64,000 nt of DNA from Bradyrhizobium sp. 164 (GTDB taxonomy: Bacteria; Pseudomonadota; Alphaproteobacteria; Rhizobiales; Xanthobacteraceae), in contig NZ_JADPKA010000046.1 of the NCBI RefSeq assembly GCF_023073715.1, forward strand, positions 1 through 64,000, written 5' to 3'. The notes beneath the pieces were generated by a model. The model did not search any database, was not told the origin of the DNA, and saw nothing but the letters and a program-made list of their open reading frames with translations. Of the stretch, positions 8,230 to 15,978 are shown one piece after another. A program made the translations under genes and the position numbers. Every line of letters starts with the position of its first letter. The first letter of the stretch is position 1.

Positions 8230-8340
8230 GAATCCAAGATTCCGGGGCGGTGCGCAGCGAACTAGGGTGCGCCCTTGCGCACCTGAGAATCTCGAGATTC
8301 CGGGTCTCTGGTGCTGCCGCACCAGCCCCGAATGGCAGTG
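8229..8340 (+). repeat. Palindromic intergenic repeat, copy 1
   Basis: Contains ATTCCGGGGCGGT, then a GTGCGC-CCTT-GCGCAC hairpin (8267-8282), CTGAGAATCTCGAGATTCCGG, and GTGCTGCCGCAC. The reverse complement of 37575-37677 aligns with it over most of its length. Copies of this kind are widespread between genes in Bradyrhizobium. Confidence 0.75.
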
Positions 8341-8349
8341 ATCGGTAGG

Positions 8350-8748
8350 TCACGCCGCCACCGCACTCGCGCTCCTCCGCAACCCCACATATTGCAACTC
8401 CGCGAACACGCCGGTCGCGATGGCTTGCGCCACAACCATCAGCTCGCCCATGAGGTTCGGCGACACCGCGCCTGAAAGCAGCAGCGCGATGCTGCCGACC
8501 GTCCAGGCCGCGTTGCCGATCACGACCAGCAGCACGAGCGCCTTGGAAACAGATGCACGCGCGGCGAGCCAGCCGACCAGTACGGTGTAGGCAATCAGGA
8601 AGAGGCCGGTCTCACCCAGCAGCGCTTCGGGAAGGTTGAACAGCGAGGCGAACGTGCTCGCGCCGAAAGTGAAACCCAGCGCGGCGACGCCGCTGAAGAC
8701 GGCATCGGCGAGCAGTGCACGGCGCAGGAAAGTGGACGCTTCGATCAT
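8350..8748 (-). CDS. Hypothetical four-helix membrane protein, 132 aa
   Basis: The ATG at 8748 has an AGGAGAA site seven bases upstream. Four hydrophobic helices occupy residues about 10-30, 44-66, 70-92 and 98-118. The N-terminus MIEASTFLRRALLADAVFSG resembles small membrane proteins often found next to MmyB-type XRE regulators. No catalytic residue stands out. It follows the 76-aa gene by 31 bp on the same strand, and both lie downstream of a palindrome shared with a divergent XRE gene. This suggests one regulated two-gene transcript. Confidence 0.75.
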   Translation of the reverse strand: MIEASTFLRRALLADAVFSGVAALGFTFGASTFASLFNLPEALLGETGLFLIAYTVLVGWLAARASVSKALVLLVVIGNAAWTVGSIALLLSGAVSPNLMGELMVVAQAIATGVFAELQYVGLRRSASAVAA

Positions 8749-8779
8749 CGTGGTTCTCCTTGGTTGAGGTCGAGGGACA

Positions 8780-9010
8780 TCACCGCAATCCGCGCCACCA
8801 GGCGCGGACGAGGCGGGCGAGGCGGAACGGGCACAGGCTCCTGCCGACGCCGTGCTCGAAGGCGATGACCTGCGCGACGACATAGTCGCCGGTCGAATGC
8901 ACGAGCGGCTCCGGGACGTTGAGGCTGCCCGCCAGCATCCGGGTTGCGAAGGCCATGGCCCAGGGCAAGACGTGGTCAGCGATGGTCCGGTAGAGCAGCA
9001 GCGCGATCAT
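8780..9010 (-). CDS. Small hypothetical protein, 76 aa
   Basis: Two ATGs lie close together (9016 and 9010). The one at 9010 is preferred because AGGAG sits six bases before it, whereas it abuts the first. The protein has a weakly hydrophobic N-terminus (MIALLLYRTIADHVLPWAMA) and an Arg/Trp-rich C-terminus (RLVRAWWRGLR). It is the first gene of a two-gene minus-strand unit and is divergent from an XRE/MmyB regulator, with a 17-bp palindrome between them. No family or function is recognised. Confidence 0.65.
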   Translation of the reverse strand: MIALLLYRTIADHVLPWAMAFATRMLAGSLNVPEPLVHSTGDYVVAQVIAFEHGVGRSLCPFRLARLVRAWWRGLR

Positions 9011-9059
9011 GGTCATCTCCTGTTGCGACCGACGATGCGCGCGTCCGCGCCTCAATTCG

Positions 9060-9076
9060 ATTACCTCGCGGGTAAT
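9060..9076. promoter_or_regulatory. Palindromic operator candidate between divergent genes
   Basis: ATTACC-TCGCG-GGTAAT is an inverted repeat with perfect 6-bp arms, placed 50 bp from the start of the minus-strand membrane-protein unit and 36 bp from the XRE gene start. The position between divergent genes fits a binding site for the adjacent XRE/MmyB-type regulator. This is inferred, not shown. Confidence 0.55.
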
Positions 9077-9111
9077 GGAAGGGCCGAAATTCGCATGCTA
9101 GGTTTTCGATC

Positions 9112-9933
9112 ATGAACGCACATGCATCCACGGCACGTACTGAGCGCAGCCAACCGGTCCATATCGGCGACCATTTGCGAGAATGGCGGCAGCGCCGCCG
9201 CATGAGCCAGCTCGATCTCGCCGGCGAGGCCGAGATCTCCGCGCGCCATTTGAGCTTCGTCGAGACCGGCCGCGCCGCGCCCTCGCGCGACATGGTGCTC
9301 AGGCTCGCCGAGCGCCTCGACGTGCCCTTGCGCGAACGCAACGTGCTGCTGGTCGCGGCCGGCTATGCGCCGGCGTTCCCGCAGCGCCCGCTGGAGGATC
9401 CCGCCTTGACATCAGCCCGCCAGGCGATCGACATCGTCCTCAAGGCACATGAGCCCAATCCGGCACTGGCGGTGGACCGGCATTGGAACCTGGTCTCGTC
9501 CAACCGCATGGTGGCGCCGCTGCTCGACGGCATCCCGCAGCATCTGCTCGGCCAGCCCTTGAACGTGTTGCGACTTGCCTTTCATCCCGAGGCGCTGGGG
9601 CCGCGTACCGTCAATCTTGCGGAATGGTGCGGGCATCTGCTCGAGCGGCTGCACCGGCAATGCGAGGCGACCGCCGATCCTGAACTGATCAAGTTGTATA
9701 ACGATCTAAAAAGCTACCCCATCCCGGCGCGTGCGGCGCCGCTGCCGAGCGACAATGTCGCGATCCCGTTCAAGCTGCGCCACCAGGGTGAGATCCTGAG
9801 CTTCTTTTCCACCACCATGGTGTTCGGCACGCCCGTCGACATCACTCTGTCGGAGCTGGCGCTGGAGACCTTCTTCCCGGCGGACGAGCGCACTGCCGAG
9901 CGGCTGAAGCAGATGGCGGCCACACTTTCTTAG
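9112..9933 (+). CDS. XRE family transcriptional regulator with MmyB-type ligand domain, 273 aa
   Basis: The N-terminal helix-turn-helix (residues about 18-75) contains LREWRQRRRMSQLDLAGEAE and ISARHLSFVETGRAAPSRDM. This is followed by LRERNVLLVAAGYAP, a hallmark of the MmyB-like subgroup. The C-terminal half has the PAS-like ligand-binding domain signature DRHWNLVSSNRM and ends with DITLSELALETFFPAD. The family binds fatty-acid-type ligands in studied cases and controls an adjacent, often divergent gene. Here the divergent unit is the 76-aa/132-aa membrane pair, with a palindrome in between. It is followed after 40 bp by a second gene of the same family. Confidence 0.9.
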   Translation: MNAHASTARTERSQPVHIGDHLREWRQRRRMSQLDLAGEAEISARHLSFVETGRAAPSRDMVLRLAERLDVPLRERNVLLVAAGYAPAFPQRPLEDPALTSARQAIDIVLKAHEPNPALAVDRHWNLVSSNRMVAPLLDGIPQHLLGQPLNVLRLAFHPEALGPRTVNLAEWCGHLLERLHRQCEATADPELIKLYNDLKSYPIPARAAPLPSDNVAIPFKLRHQGEILSFFSTTMVFGTPVDITLSELALETFFPADERTAERLKQMAATLS

Positions 9934-9973
9934 CCGCGTTTACAGGGTGCACGAGGGCCCGCATAATCGGCGG

Positions 9974-10798
9974 ATGGATACACGCTCGTCCCGGTCCTTG
10001 CGGCCGGCCAATCCGGTCGGCAATCTCCTGCGCGCCTGGCGCATGCGCCGTGCGTTTAGCCAGGCGGAGCTGGCGTTCGAGGCCGGCATCTCTGTCAAGC
10101 ATCTCAGTCATGTCGAGACCGGCAAGGCGGCGGCCAGTCGGGACATCCTCCTCCAGCTCGCCTCCGCGCTCGATTTGTCGCTGCGCGACCGCAATGCGCT
10201 GCTCGAGGCCGGCGGCTTCGCGCGGCAATATGGCGAGCGCGACCTCGCCGCGCCCGAGCTTGCCGATGCGCGGCGTGCCATCGATCTTCTGCTCAGCCGT
10301 CACGAGCCATTTCCCGCGATCGTCACCGACCGGCGCTGGAACGTGAAACAGGCCAACCGCGCGGCCTCGCGTCTGATGACGATGCTGCTTGGCTCTGAAC
10401 GTATGCAGCGTCCGCTCAACCATATGCGCATGTTCCTCGCGCCGGACGAGCTCAAGCCGTTCGTCGAGAACTGGCCAATTGTCGCGGCAGCGCTGTTGTC
10501 GCGGGCGCGTCATGAAGCGATGGCCGCCCCGCTCGACGATGCCCTGCAATCGACCTGGCGCGAATTGATGCGCTTGCCGGAGCTGCCGGCGCCTCAACTC
10601 GAGGACGAGGCCGTGCCGGGGCCGTTGTGCGAGGTGCGCCTGCGCAAAGGTGAGGTCGGCATCGGCCTGATCGGTGCGGTCCTGACGCTCGGCACACCGC
10701 AGGACGTCACGCTCCAGGAGCTTCGTGTCGAGATGTTCATGCCGACGGATGCAGGGTCCGAGACGACGCTGATCGCGCTTGCGTCTCAGGACGCCTGA
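9974..10798 (+). CDS. XRE family transcriptional regulator with MmyB-type ligand domain, second copy, 274 aa
   Basis: It shares its layout with the gene just upstream: the helix-turn-helix AWRMRRAFSQAELAFEAGIS then VKHLSHVETGKAAASRDI, the linker LRDRNALLEAGGFARQYGER, the ligand-domain motif DRRWNVKQANRAAS, and a C-terminus QDVTLQELRVEMFMP. Similarity is at the level of old paralogues. ATG 9974 is chosen; a GTG at 9947 is also in frame but adds nothing family-like. The stop lies 13 bp inside the convergent thioesterase-like gene. Its targets are unknown. Confidence 0.88.
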   Translation: MDTRSSRSLRPANPVGNLLRAWRMRRAFSQAELAFEAGISVKHLSHVETGKAAASRDILLQLASALDLSLRDRNALLEAGGFARQYGERDLAAPELADARRAIDLLLSRHEPFPAIVTDRRWNVKQANRAASRLMTMLLGSERMQRPLNHMRMFLAPDELKPFVENWPIVAAALLSRARHEAMAAPLDDALQSTWRELMRLPELPAPQLEDEAVPGPLCEVRLRKGEVGIGLIGAVLTLGTPQDVTLQELRVEMFMPTDAGSETTLIALASQDA

Positions 10799-11586
10799 GC
10801 CTGCACGGCCTCACGCCGCTCGAAGCTCAGGGCCTGCATCACCTCGGCAAACGGACCGTTGCGATCGCTCAGCGTCGCCGTGGTCAGGCCCGCGCCGTTG
10901 GCGCCGACGCCCGTCGCCGCGCGGATCAGGATCCATTCGCCCTCCGGCGGCCGGACGAAATAGAGGCTGATCTCGGGATTGATGAAGGTCCATTGGCGCA
11001 TATCGACCATCTGCGCGACGCCGCTGGAGAAGTCAGCGGCCTGCACCGCCTGGAGCAGCGGCGTGTTCGGCTCGCCTTCGACCAGCGCGGCGTCGAGCCG
11101 CATCCAGGCGGCGGCCGGACCCGGCTTCTCCAGTGCGCCCTCGATCAGCCGCACCGACACATTCTGGAAATAGCGGCTCCATTTCTGCGCGAAGGCCGGC
11201 GGCGGCGTGCCTGCCTCGGGCGCCTGGTCGAGCGCTGCGGGCGCCGCGAAGGGATCGACCGGCGATTCTCCGCTCTGCGCCGTCAGCAGCGCCGTGCAGC
11301 GGCCGATCTCGGTCTCGCCGTCCATCAGCCGCACTTGCGCGGTCTTGGCCTTGCGCCCGTCGCGCAGCAGTTCAGTGGTGGTCCTGAAGGCGCGCAGGCC
11401 TGCCGGTCGCCAGAGATCGAAGGTCAGGCGCCGCACCGCAAAGCCCGATTCGGTTGCGAGCCGCTCGACCTCACGGGCCATCAGCGCGGTGGTAGCGCTT
11501 CCCTGCAACATGTCCGGCGACCACGGACCGCCGGCATGCTCCGTAGCCCGAAATTGATGACCTTCCGGCCTGAAAATGGCTGTCAT
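10786..11586 (-). CDS. Double-hotdog acyl-CoA thioesterase-like protein, 266 aa
   Basis: The size and the two-part layout (N-terminal GPWSPDMLQGSATTALMARE, C-terminal MVDMRQWTFINPEISLYFVR) fit the thioesterase-like superfamily that contains two hotdog folds in one chain (TesB-like/4HBT_3). The first half ends at about residue 110, and a Pro/Ala-rich linker (DQAPEAGTPPPA) separates the halves. The family hydrolyses acyl-CoA esters, but no active-site residue can be assigned with certainty. ATG 11586 is the natural start. It is convergent with the second XRE gene (13-bp overlap) and divergent from the DsbA-like gene. Confidence 0.75.
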   Translation of the reverse strand: MTAIFRPEGHQFRATEHAGGPWSPDMLQGSATTALMAREVERLATESGFAVRRLTFDLWRPAGLRAFRTTTELLRDGRKAKTAQVRLMDGETEIGRCTALLTAQSGESPVDPFAAPAALDQAPEAGTPPPAFAQKWSRYFQNVSVRLIEGALEKPGPAAAWMRLDAALVEGEPNTPLLQAVQAADFSSGVAQMVDMRQWTFINPEISLYFVRPPEGEWILIRAATGVGANGAGLTTATLSDRNGPFAEVMQALSFERREAVQAQAS

Positions 11587-11753
11587 TGCAGTCTCCCGCT
11601 GGTTCGATCGTGCAGCGAGTATCGGGGCGGGTTGCGTTTCCTACAATAACCGCAGAGGTGAAGTCGTGAGCCATGCGGGATGGGCGCCTTGCGCGGCCTC
11701 TGGTTCGGCTTATCTTCCGACGGACCCGTAGACTGCCCGAAGGAGGCGCCGCC

Positions 11754-12419
11754 ATGAGCACGCTGAAACCGCTCCAGATCGACGTCGTCTCCGACGTGGT
11801 GTGCCCCTGGTGCTATATCGGCAAACACCGCATCGAGAGCGCGTTGGCGCTCGTGCCTGATGTTCCGGTCAAGCTCAATTTCCGGCCCTTCTTCCTCAAT
11901 CCCTGGGTGCCGCGCGAGGGCATCAGCCGCGAGGACTATCTCACCCAGAAGTTCGGCTCGGTCGAGGCCTATAAGGGCATTGCCGGGCGCGTCGTCGCGG
12001 CCGCAAGCGAGGAGGGGCTCGTCTACCGGCCTGAGCTCGTGGCGCGTCAGCCCAACACGACCGATTGCCATCGCCTGATCCTCTGGGCCGAGGCGATCGG
12101 CAAGGCGCCCGAGATGAAGCAGCGCCTGATGGAGCTCTATTTCCGCGACGGCGGCGACCTCACCGAGGTCAACGTGCTGGTGCAGGCAGCCGCCGATGTT
12201 GGCCTCGATACCGACGACGTGCGCAAGCGCCTTGCCACCGACGAGGATGTCGCGCGCGTTTCGGCGGACGCACAGGAGGCCGCCGAGAAAGGCATCTCCG
12301 GCGTGCCGACCTATGTGTTCGCACAGAAGTACGCCGTCTCCGGCGCGCAGGATCCGAACCTGCTCGCGCGCGCCATCCGCCAGGTCTCGGCGGAGGTCAA
12401 CGCGCAGGCGGCGGAGTAG
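11754..12419 (+). CDS. DsbA family oxidoreductase (FrnE-like), 221 aa
   Basis: A thioredoxin-fold protein with the redox motif CPWC at residues about 18-21 (DVVCPWCYIGKHR), a helical insertion, and the cis-Pro segment GISGVPTYVF near residue 180. This layout is that of cytoplasmic FrnE-type 2-hydroxychromene-2-carboxylate isomerase/DsbA relatives. There is no signal peptide. The start at ATG 11754 has a strong AAGGAGG site. A histidine (TTDCHRLILWAEA) typical of the family is present. A role in thiol-disulfide exchange or in isomerising small molecules is inferred from the family. Confidence 0.9.
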   Translation: MSTLKPLQIDVVSDVVCPWCYIGKHRIESALALVPDVPVKLNFRPFFLNPWVPREGISREDYLTQKFGSVEAYKGIAGRVVAAASEEGLVYRPELVARQPNTTDCHRLILWAEAIGKAPEMKQRLMELYFRDGGDLTEVNVLVQAAADVGLDTDDVRKRLATDEDVARVSADAQEAAEKGISGVPTYVFAQKYAVSGAQDPNLLARAIRQVSAEVNAQAAE

Positions 12420-12426
12420 CTTTCTC

Positions 12427-13617
12427 TTATTTGCGGAGCCGATGGACCACGCCTCGCGCGGCCTGGTGCGCGACGTTGAGGCCGGCCAGCGCGGCATGAA
12501 TGAGCGCGACGACCGGATCATTCCGCCGCAGCGGGACCAGCACGTCGCCGATTGCGAAGCGCCCGCGCCAGATCGGGTTGATCATGGGGTGGTTGGCGCT
12601 GGCCATCGAATCCGCGCTGGCAATGGCCGGATCAGCGCAGAGATGGCGAGTGAGGTCGAGCGTGAGCTGCACGCCCGGCGAATATCTTGCAAAGCGCTCG
12701 TCGATGCCGAGCTTGAAGAAGAAGGCGCGGTCCTGATGGCGCAGCACGACGCCGGCGGCGACCGGTGTCGTGCCGGCGCGCAGCGTGATGATCTCGCATT
12801 GCGCGGTTTCCGCCAGCGCCGCGACGGCGCGGCGGATGAAGGTCGCATCGCCCGCATGCTGGATCAGCGCGGTGCCGCGCTTGCCCTTCCAGCCGCTGGC
12901 CTCGAGCTGCAGGAACGTTTCCAGCGCGGGCCCGATCTCGTCGCGCCCTCGCGCGACCTCGAACACGACCGCGCCGTTTTCTTCGAGCCGATGGCGCTGG
13001 CGCCGCAGCTCCTTGAGCTTCCTGGCGCCGAGCGCTTCGCGCAGCAGCGCATCGCCGTCTTGCGTCGCATCGAGGCTGGCACGGATGTAGGAGCTGAGCA
13101 GGCGCGGTCTCAGGCCGTCGCGATTGAGAACCTGATTGAGGGCGATCATCGCAGCGCCATCGAGCGCAATGTCATTCAGCACCAGCGCATGGGCTCCCGC
13201 CTCGCGCGCCTGCTGCAACAGACGCATAGCGGCCTCGATCGGGGCGTCGCGGTCGATCAGCGGGCTACACAGCGTGCCATAGGGATGCGCGCTCACCAGC
13301 GCGGGCAAGGGAATCTTCCAGGCGCGCCACAGCGAGATCACCGGCATCAGTCCGATCAGCCGCGCCGAAGATCCGTCGAATGCGGGCAGTGCCGAGGCCG
13401 AGCTGCGGCCGCGCGCGGTTGCGCTGACGGCAAGCTCCCAGCCGGGCAAGTAGTAGCCGTTCGGCTCGACCGCCCGCTGCGCGAGCGCGCGCCATTGACC
13501 GGGGTCAATGGAGGTGAGCGGAACGAGCGCGCGCGCGGCCACAGCATCCCTTGCCGATGGCGGCTTGACCGCTGCCTGCTGCGCGATGTCGACCACGTCC
13601 CGTCGTTCCCCGTTCAC
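12427..13617 (-). CDS. GNAT-type acyltransferase of the CelD/BcsL (BioF2-like) group, about 396 aa
   Basis: The C-terminal half carries the acetyltransferase fold landmarks of the CelD/BcsL-like group: KELRRQRHRLEENGAVVFEV, FLQLEASGWKGKRGTAL, and then TPVAAGVVLRHQDRAFFFKLG and FARYSPGVQLTLDLTRHL (quoted in parts). These proteins are linked to polysaccharide or cell-surface amide formation in other bacteria. The frame is open to 13731. The GTG at 13617 (VNGERRDVV) is preferred because the preceding 38 residues look random and overlap a likely promoter region, but this is uncertain. It converges with the DsbA-like gene across 7 bp. Confidence 0.8.
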   Translation of the reverse strand: MNGERRDVVDIAQQAAVKPPSARDAVAARALVPLTSIDPGQWRALAQRAVEPNGYYLPGWELAVSATARGRSSASALPAFDGSSARLIGLMPVISLWRAWKIPLPALVSAHPYGTLCSPLIDRDAPIEAAMRLLQQAREAGAHALVLNDIALDGAAMIALNQVLNRDGLRPRLLSSYIRASLDATQDGDALLREALGARKLKELRRQRHRLEENGAVVFEVARGRDEIGPALETFLQLEASGWKGKRGTALIQHAGDATFIRRAVAALAETAQCEIITLRAGTTPVAAGVVLRHQDRAFFFKLGIDERFARYSPGVQLTLDLTRHLCADPAIASADSMASANHPMINPIWRGRFAIGDVLVPLRRNDPVVALIHAALAGLNVAHQAARGVVHRLRK

Positions 13618-13781
13618 GCAGGCCAAGGCCGCGTTACGGCCATGCTTAGCGCAACGATTGGAAAGATACCGTTGGGATGCTGCGTCAATTCGAGCGGTCG
13701 TGTTAACGTCTCGTTGACATTCCGGCGGCACTGCGCCGGTTGTAGCGGATGGGCGAGGGGTGCTCGACCGGAGGGATCAGG

Positions 13782-14210
13782 ATGATCGCCACACCTTTCA
13801 CGCCGCTGGCCTCGCTTCTGGGCGGGGCGCTGATCGGAATGTCCGCGGTGCTTCTAATGTGGGCGACGGGACGAATCGCCGGGGTCAGCGGCATCGCGGC
13901 GCGGCTGTTCCCGCCTTATGAGGATAGCGAATTCCCCGGCCGGCTCGCCTTCGTCGCGGGTCTCATCCTCGCGCCCGTGCTGGTTCGACTCACCACCGGA
14001 GGCCTGCCGGAGCAGACTATACTGGCGGGAACGCCGGTGCTGATCGTTGCGGGATTACTGACGGGATTTGGCGCAGTGTGGGGCAGCGGTTGCACGTCCG
14101 GCCATGGCGTCTGCGGCCTGTCGCGGCTGTCGGCGCGCTCGCTGGTCGCGACCATCGTCTTCATGGCGGCAGGCATGGCGACCGTCTTCGTGATGCGGCA
14201 CGGGAGCTGA
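13782..14210 (+). CDS. YeeE/YedE family transporter, first half protein, 142 aa
   Basis: Four predicted helices. The signature WGSGCTSGHGVCGLSR lies in the second half (residues about 99-114), where the conserved cysteine contacts sulfur species in characterised YeeE/TsuA thiosulfate transporters. ATG 13782 has GGAGGGATCAG upstream. It is followed after 5 bp by a second, partner-like gene, so the transporter is encoded as two half-size proteins, as in the PmpA/PmpB type. Uptake or export of thiosulfate or persulfide-type sulfur is inferred from the family. Confidence 0.88.
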   Translation: MIATPFTPLASLLGGALIGMSAVLLMWATGRIAGVSGIAARLFPPYEDSEFPGRLAFVAGLILAPVLVRLTTGGLPEQTILAGTPVLIVAGLLTGFGAVWGSGCTSGHGVCGLSRLSARSLVATIVFMAAGMATVFVMRHGS

Positions 14211-14215
14211 CGGCG

Positions 14216-14683
14216 ATGGCAATTTTCGTTCAGTTCGCGATCGGCCTGATCTTCGGCGTCGGCCTCATCGTCTCCGGAATGTCGAATCCAGCAAAGGTCT
14301 TGAATTTCCTCGATGCCGCCGGCATCCCGGCAGGGACGTGGGATCCGAGCCTTGCGTTCGTGATGGCCGGCGCTGTGGCCGTGACTTTCGTCGGGTTCAA
14401 TCGCGTCCTGAGGCTGGGACGTCCATTTTTCGCCGAGCGATTTTCTCTTCCCACGCGAGCAGACGTCGATCGGAGAATAGTGGTTGGTCCGGCGATCTTC
14501 GGCATTGGCTGGGGATTGGCGGGGTTCTGCCCGGGACCGGCGCTGACGGCGCTCGGATTTGGCTCGAGCTCCGCCCTCATTTTCGTCGCGGCGATGTTTG
14601 CCGGCATGTTGCTTGCGCGGTTCACCGCGCATTTGCCATCGAGGGCGCGCGTCACGACGCCGGCCGATCCGCACGAAACCTGA
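14216..14683 (+). CDS. YeeE/YedE family transporter, second half protein, 155 aa
   Basis: A membrane protein with four helices that begins 5 bp after its partner, so translation is probably coupled. The N-terminus has GLIVSGMSNPAKVLNFLD and the C-terminal part GWGLAGFCPGPALTALG, both hallmark segments of the DUF6691/YeeE-YedE second-half proteins. The Cys in GFCPGP is the probable sulfur contact. No repressor (BigR type) or persulfide dioxygenase is found beside it, unlike in many persulfide-response operons. Confidence 0.88.
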   Translation: MAIFVQFAIGLIFGVGLIVSGMSNPAKVLNFLDAAGIPAGTWDPSLAFVMAGAVAVTFVGFNRVLRLGRPFFAERFSLPTRADVDRRIVVGPAIFGIGWGLAGFCPGPALTALGFGSSSALIFVAAMFAGMLLARFTAHLPSRARVTTPADPHET

Positions 14684-14739
14684 TATGAAGGGACCGGGCG
14701 AGTCGTCTCGTCCGGTCCCGGCCATCAAGCGTTCATGGA

Positions 14740-15069
14740 TTACCAGCGGTCGTCGACACCGACGCCGACGCTGACGCCAGGTGCGCGAATGCCGACGCCG
14801 GCGCGCGGTCCGTCATCCCAATCGCGATGATAGGTCCGACGCTCGTAATAGCGCTCGCGCGGCATGTAGTTATAGGAATCCCGCACGATCACGCGCGAAC
14901 CGCCGCGCGTCCGATAGCAGCGGCCAGCGTCGTCACAGACAAGTCGTACCTGCTGGACGAGATCCGGATTGGTGTACTCGCTGCTCGTATAGATATCGGA
15001 AGCCTTCGCACCCGATGCGGCTGCCAAAGCACCGACACCCGCCAACAGCGCAATAGTCAACATCCTCAT
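14740..15069 (-). CDS. Small exported hypothetical protein, 109 aa
   Basis: A signal peptide with a hydrophobic core (LTIALLAGVGALAAAS) is followed by an Ala-Lys-Ala-type cleavage site at residue about 23. The mature part is rich in Tyr/Arg (RYYERRTYHRDW) and has a Cys pair (RLVCDDAGRCYRTR). The end is Gly/Val-rich (GVGIRAPGVSVGVGVDD). ATG 15069 is five bases from an AGGAGG site; ATG 15072 is only two bases away. It resembles small Tyr/Arg-rich periplasmic proteins common in Bradyrhizobium. Function unknown. Confidence 0.75.
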   Translation of the reverse strand: MRMLTIALLAGVGALAAASGAKASDIYTSSEYTNPDLVQQVRLVCDDAGRCYRTRGGSRVIVRDSYNYMPRERYYERRTYHRDWDDGPRAGVGIRAPGVSVGVGVDDRW

Positions 15070-15181
15070 CATGTCCTCCTCGAAACTGCCCTCGGCGGTA
15101 ACAAGAAGGGGAGGCGGTGATCGTTCCCGTCCGCGATGCTGGTTTTTCCCGGAACCGCAGCTTCGTTACAGCAATTTGTTC

Positions 15182-15586
15182 CTAGATCGGCTCGTAAGTC
15201 TCGGTCCCGCAGATGTCGTCGGCGTCCGCCCGCCGGCGGTCGACGACCTTTCCGCCGTTGATGGTCACGATGTAGGTCTGGGCGCCAAGCGGCGTGCCGG
15301 TCGCGGAGGTGAGCTGCGCGCGGACGCAGGCCGTCCAGCCCGGCCCTCGCACCTCGCGATGAGGCGGGGCGACGTGCACCTCGCGCGGATAGGAGGTGGC
15401 GAGGAAGACGACGTCGATCTGCTCGCGCACCAGGCGCTTGACGTCCGGGGGCGGCTCGGGCGGCGGCTGCTCGGCCTCGTTCATGCGCATGAACTCCGGC
15501 ACCGGCGCGCGGCTGTCGGCAAAGCCACAGGCACCGAGCGCGAGCGCGCCGGCGAGCAGCGCGGCATGAGCAATGATCCGCAACAT
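15182..15586 (-). CDS. Predicted lipoprotein, 134 aa
   Basis: The N-terminus MLRIIAHAALLAGALALGAC ends in a lipobox (LGAC, lipidated Cys at residue 20), so the product should be membrane-anchored and exposed to the periplasm. It contains a Pro-rich linker (EQPPPEPPPDVKR) and a folded remainder with Cys residues in WTACVRAQ and DDICGTETY. The start at ATG 15586 is fixed by the signal sequence. It is transcribed towards the 109-aa exported protein gene, with about 110 bp between. No family is recognised. Confidence 0.8.
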   Translation of the reverse strand: MLRIIAHAALLAGALALGACGFADSRAPVPEFMRMNEAEQPPPEPPPDVKRLVREQIDVVFLATSYPREVHVAPPHREVRGPGWTACVRAQLTSATGTPLGAQTYIVTINGGKVVDRRRADADDICGTETYEPI

Positions 15587-15739
15587 CCCTTGAAGGTCCC
15601 CTGCGGGCCAACAGATAGGCACGAATGCGATCCGGCGAAGTCCGCTCCGTTCAAAATTTGCTGAAGACGCGGAAACCGGGGCATTTGCGAATACGGGATT
15701 GCGGGCTAGTTTGTATCCCACATCAGGGGGATTGCACGG

Positions 15740-15964
15740 ATGAGGATTTTGGTCATCGCGGCCGCGGTGCTGGCGCTGGCAGCTGGATCGGCGGAGGCGC
15801 AGGGCCGGCGCCAGCCCAGTGAGGGTGCAAAGCCGGCTGACACCAAACCCAAGGTCGACGAAAAGGCCTACAAGGCTGCGCTCGAGCGCATTCCCGAGCC
15901 AAAGGAAAAGTACGATCCGTGGGGCGGGGCCCGCCCTGGCGAGCCCACCAAGAAGCCGAAATAG
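15740..15964 (+). CDS. Small secreted protein with DPWGG motif, 74 aa (paralogue of the gene at 18894)
   Basis: Signal peptide of 20 residues (MRILVIAAAVLALAAGSAEA), then a charged, Lys/Pro-rich chain without Cys. The core EKAYKAALERIPEPKEKYDP followed by WGGARP is shared with the protein at 18894-19190 (EKAYKETLKKIPDSKASNDP then WGGMR). It ends 14 bp before the start of the PQQ dehydrogenase, so co-transcription is likely. The secreted, mostly disordered character and the conserved DPWGG suggest a short binding peptide or a stabiliser, but nothing is known. Confidence 0.75.
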   Translation: MRILVIAAAVLALAAGSAEAQGRRQPSEGAKPADTKPKVDEKAYKAALERIPEPKEKYDPWGGARPGEPTKKPK

Positions 15965-15978
15965 AACGGGGCGGGGCG

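Noticed and set aside
12196..13785. Long plus-strand frame opposite the GNAT-type gene
   Set aside because: Shadow of the minus-strand GNAT gene; composition is Arg/Ala-rich and has no recognisable motif.
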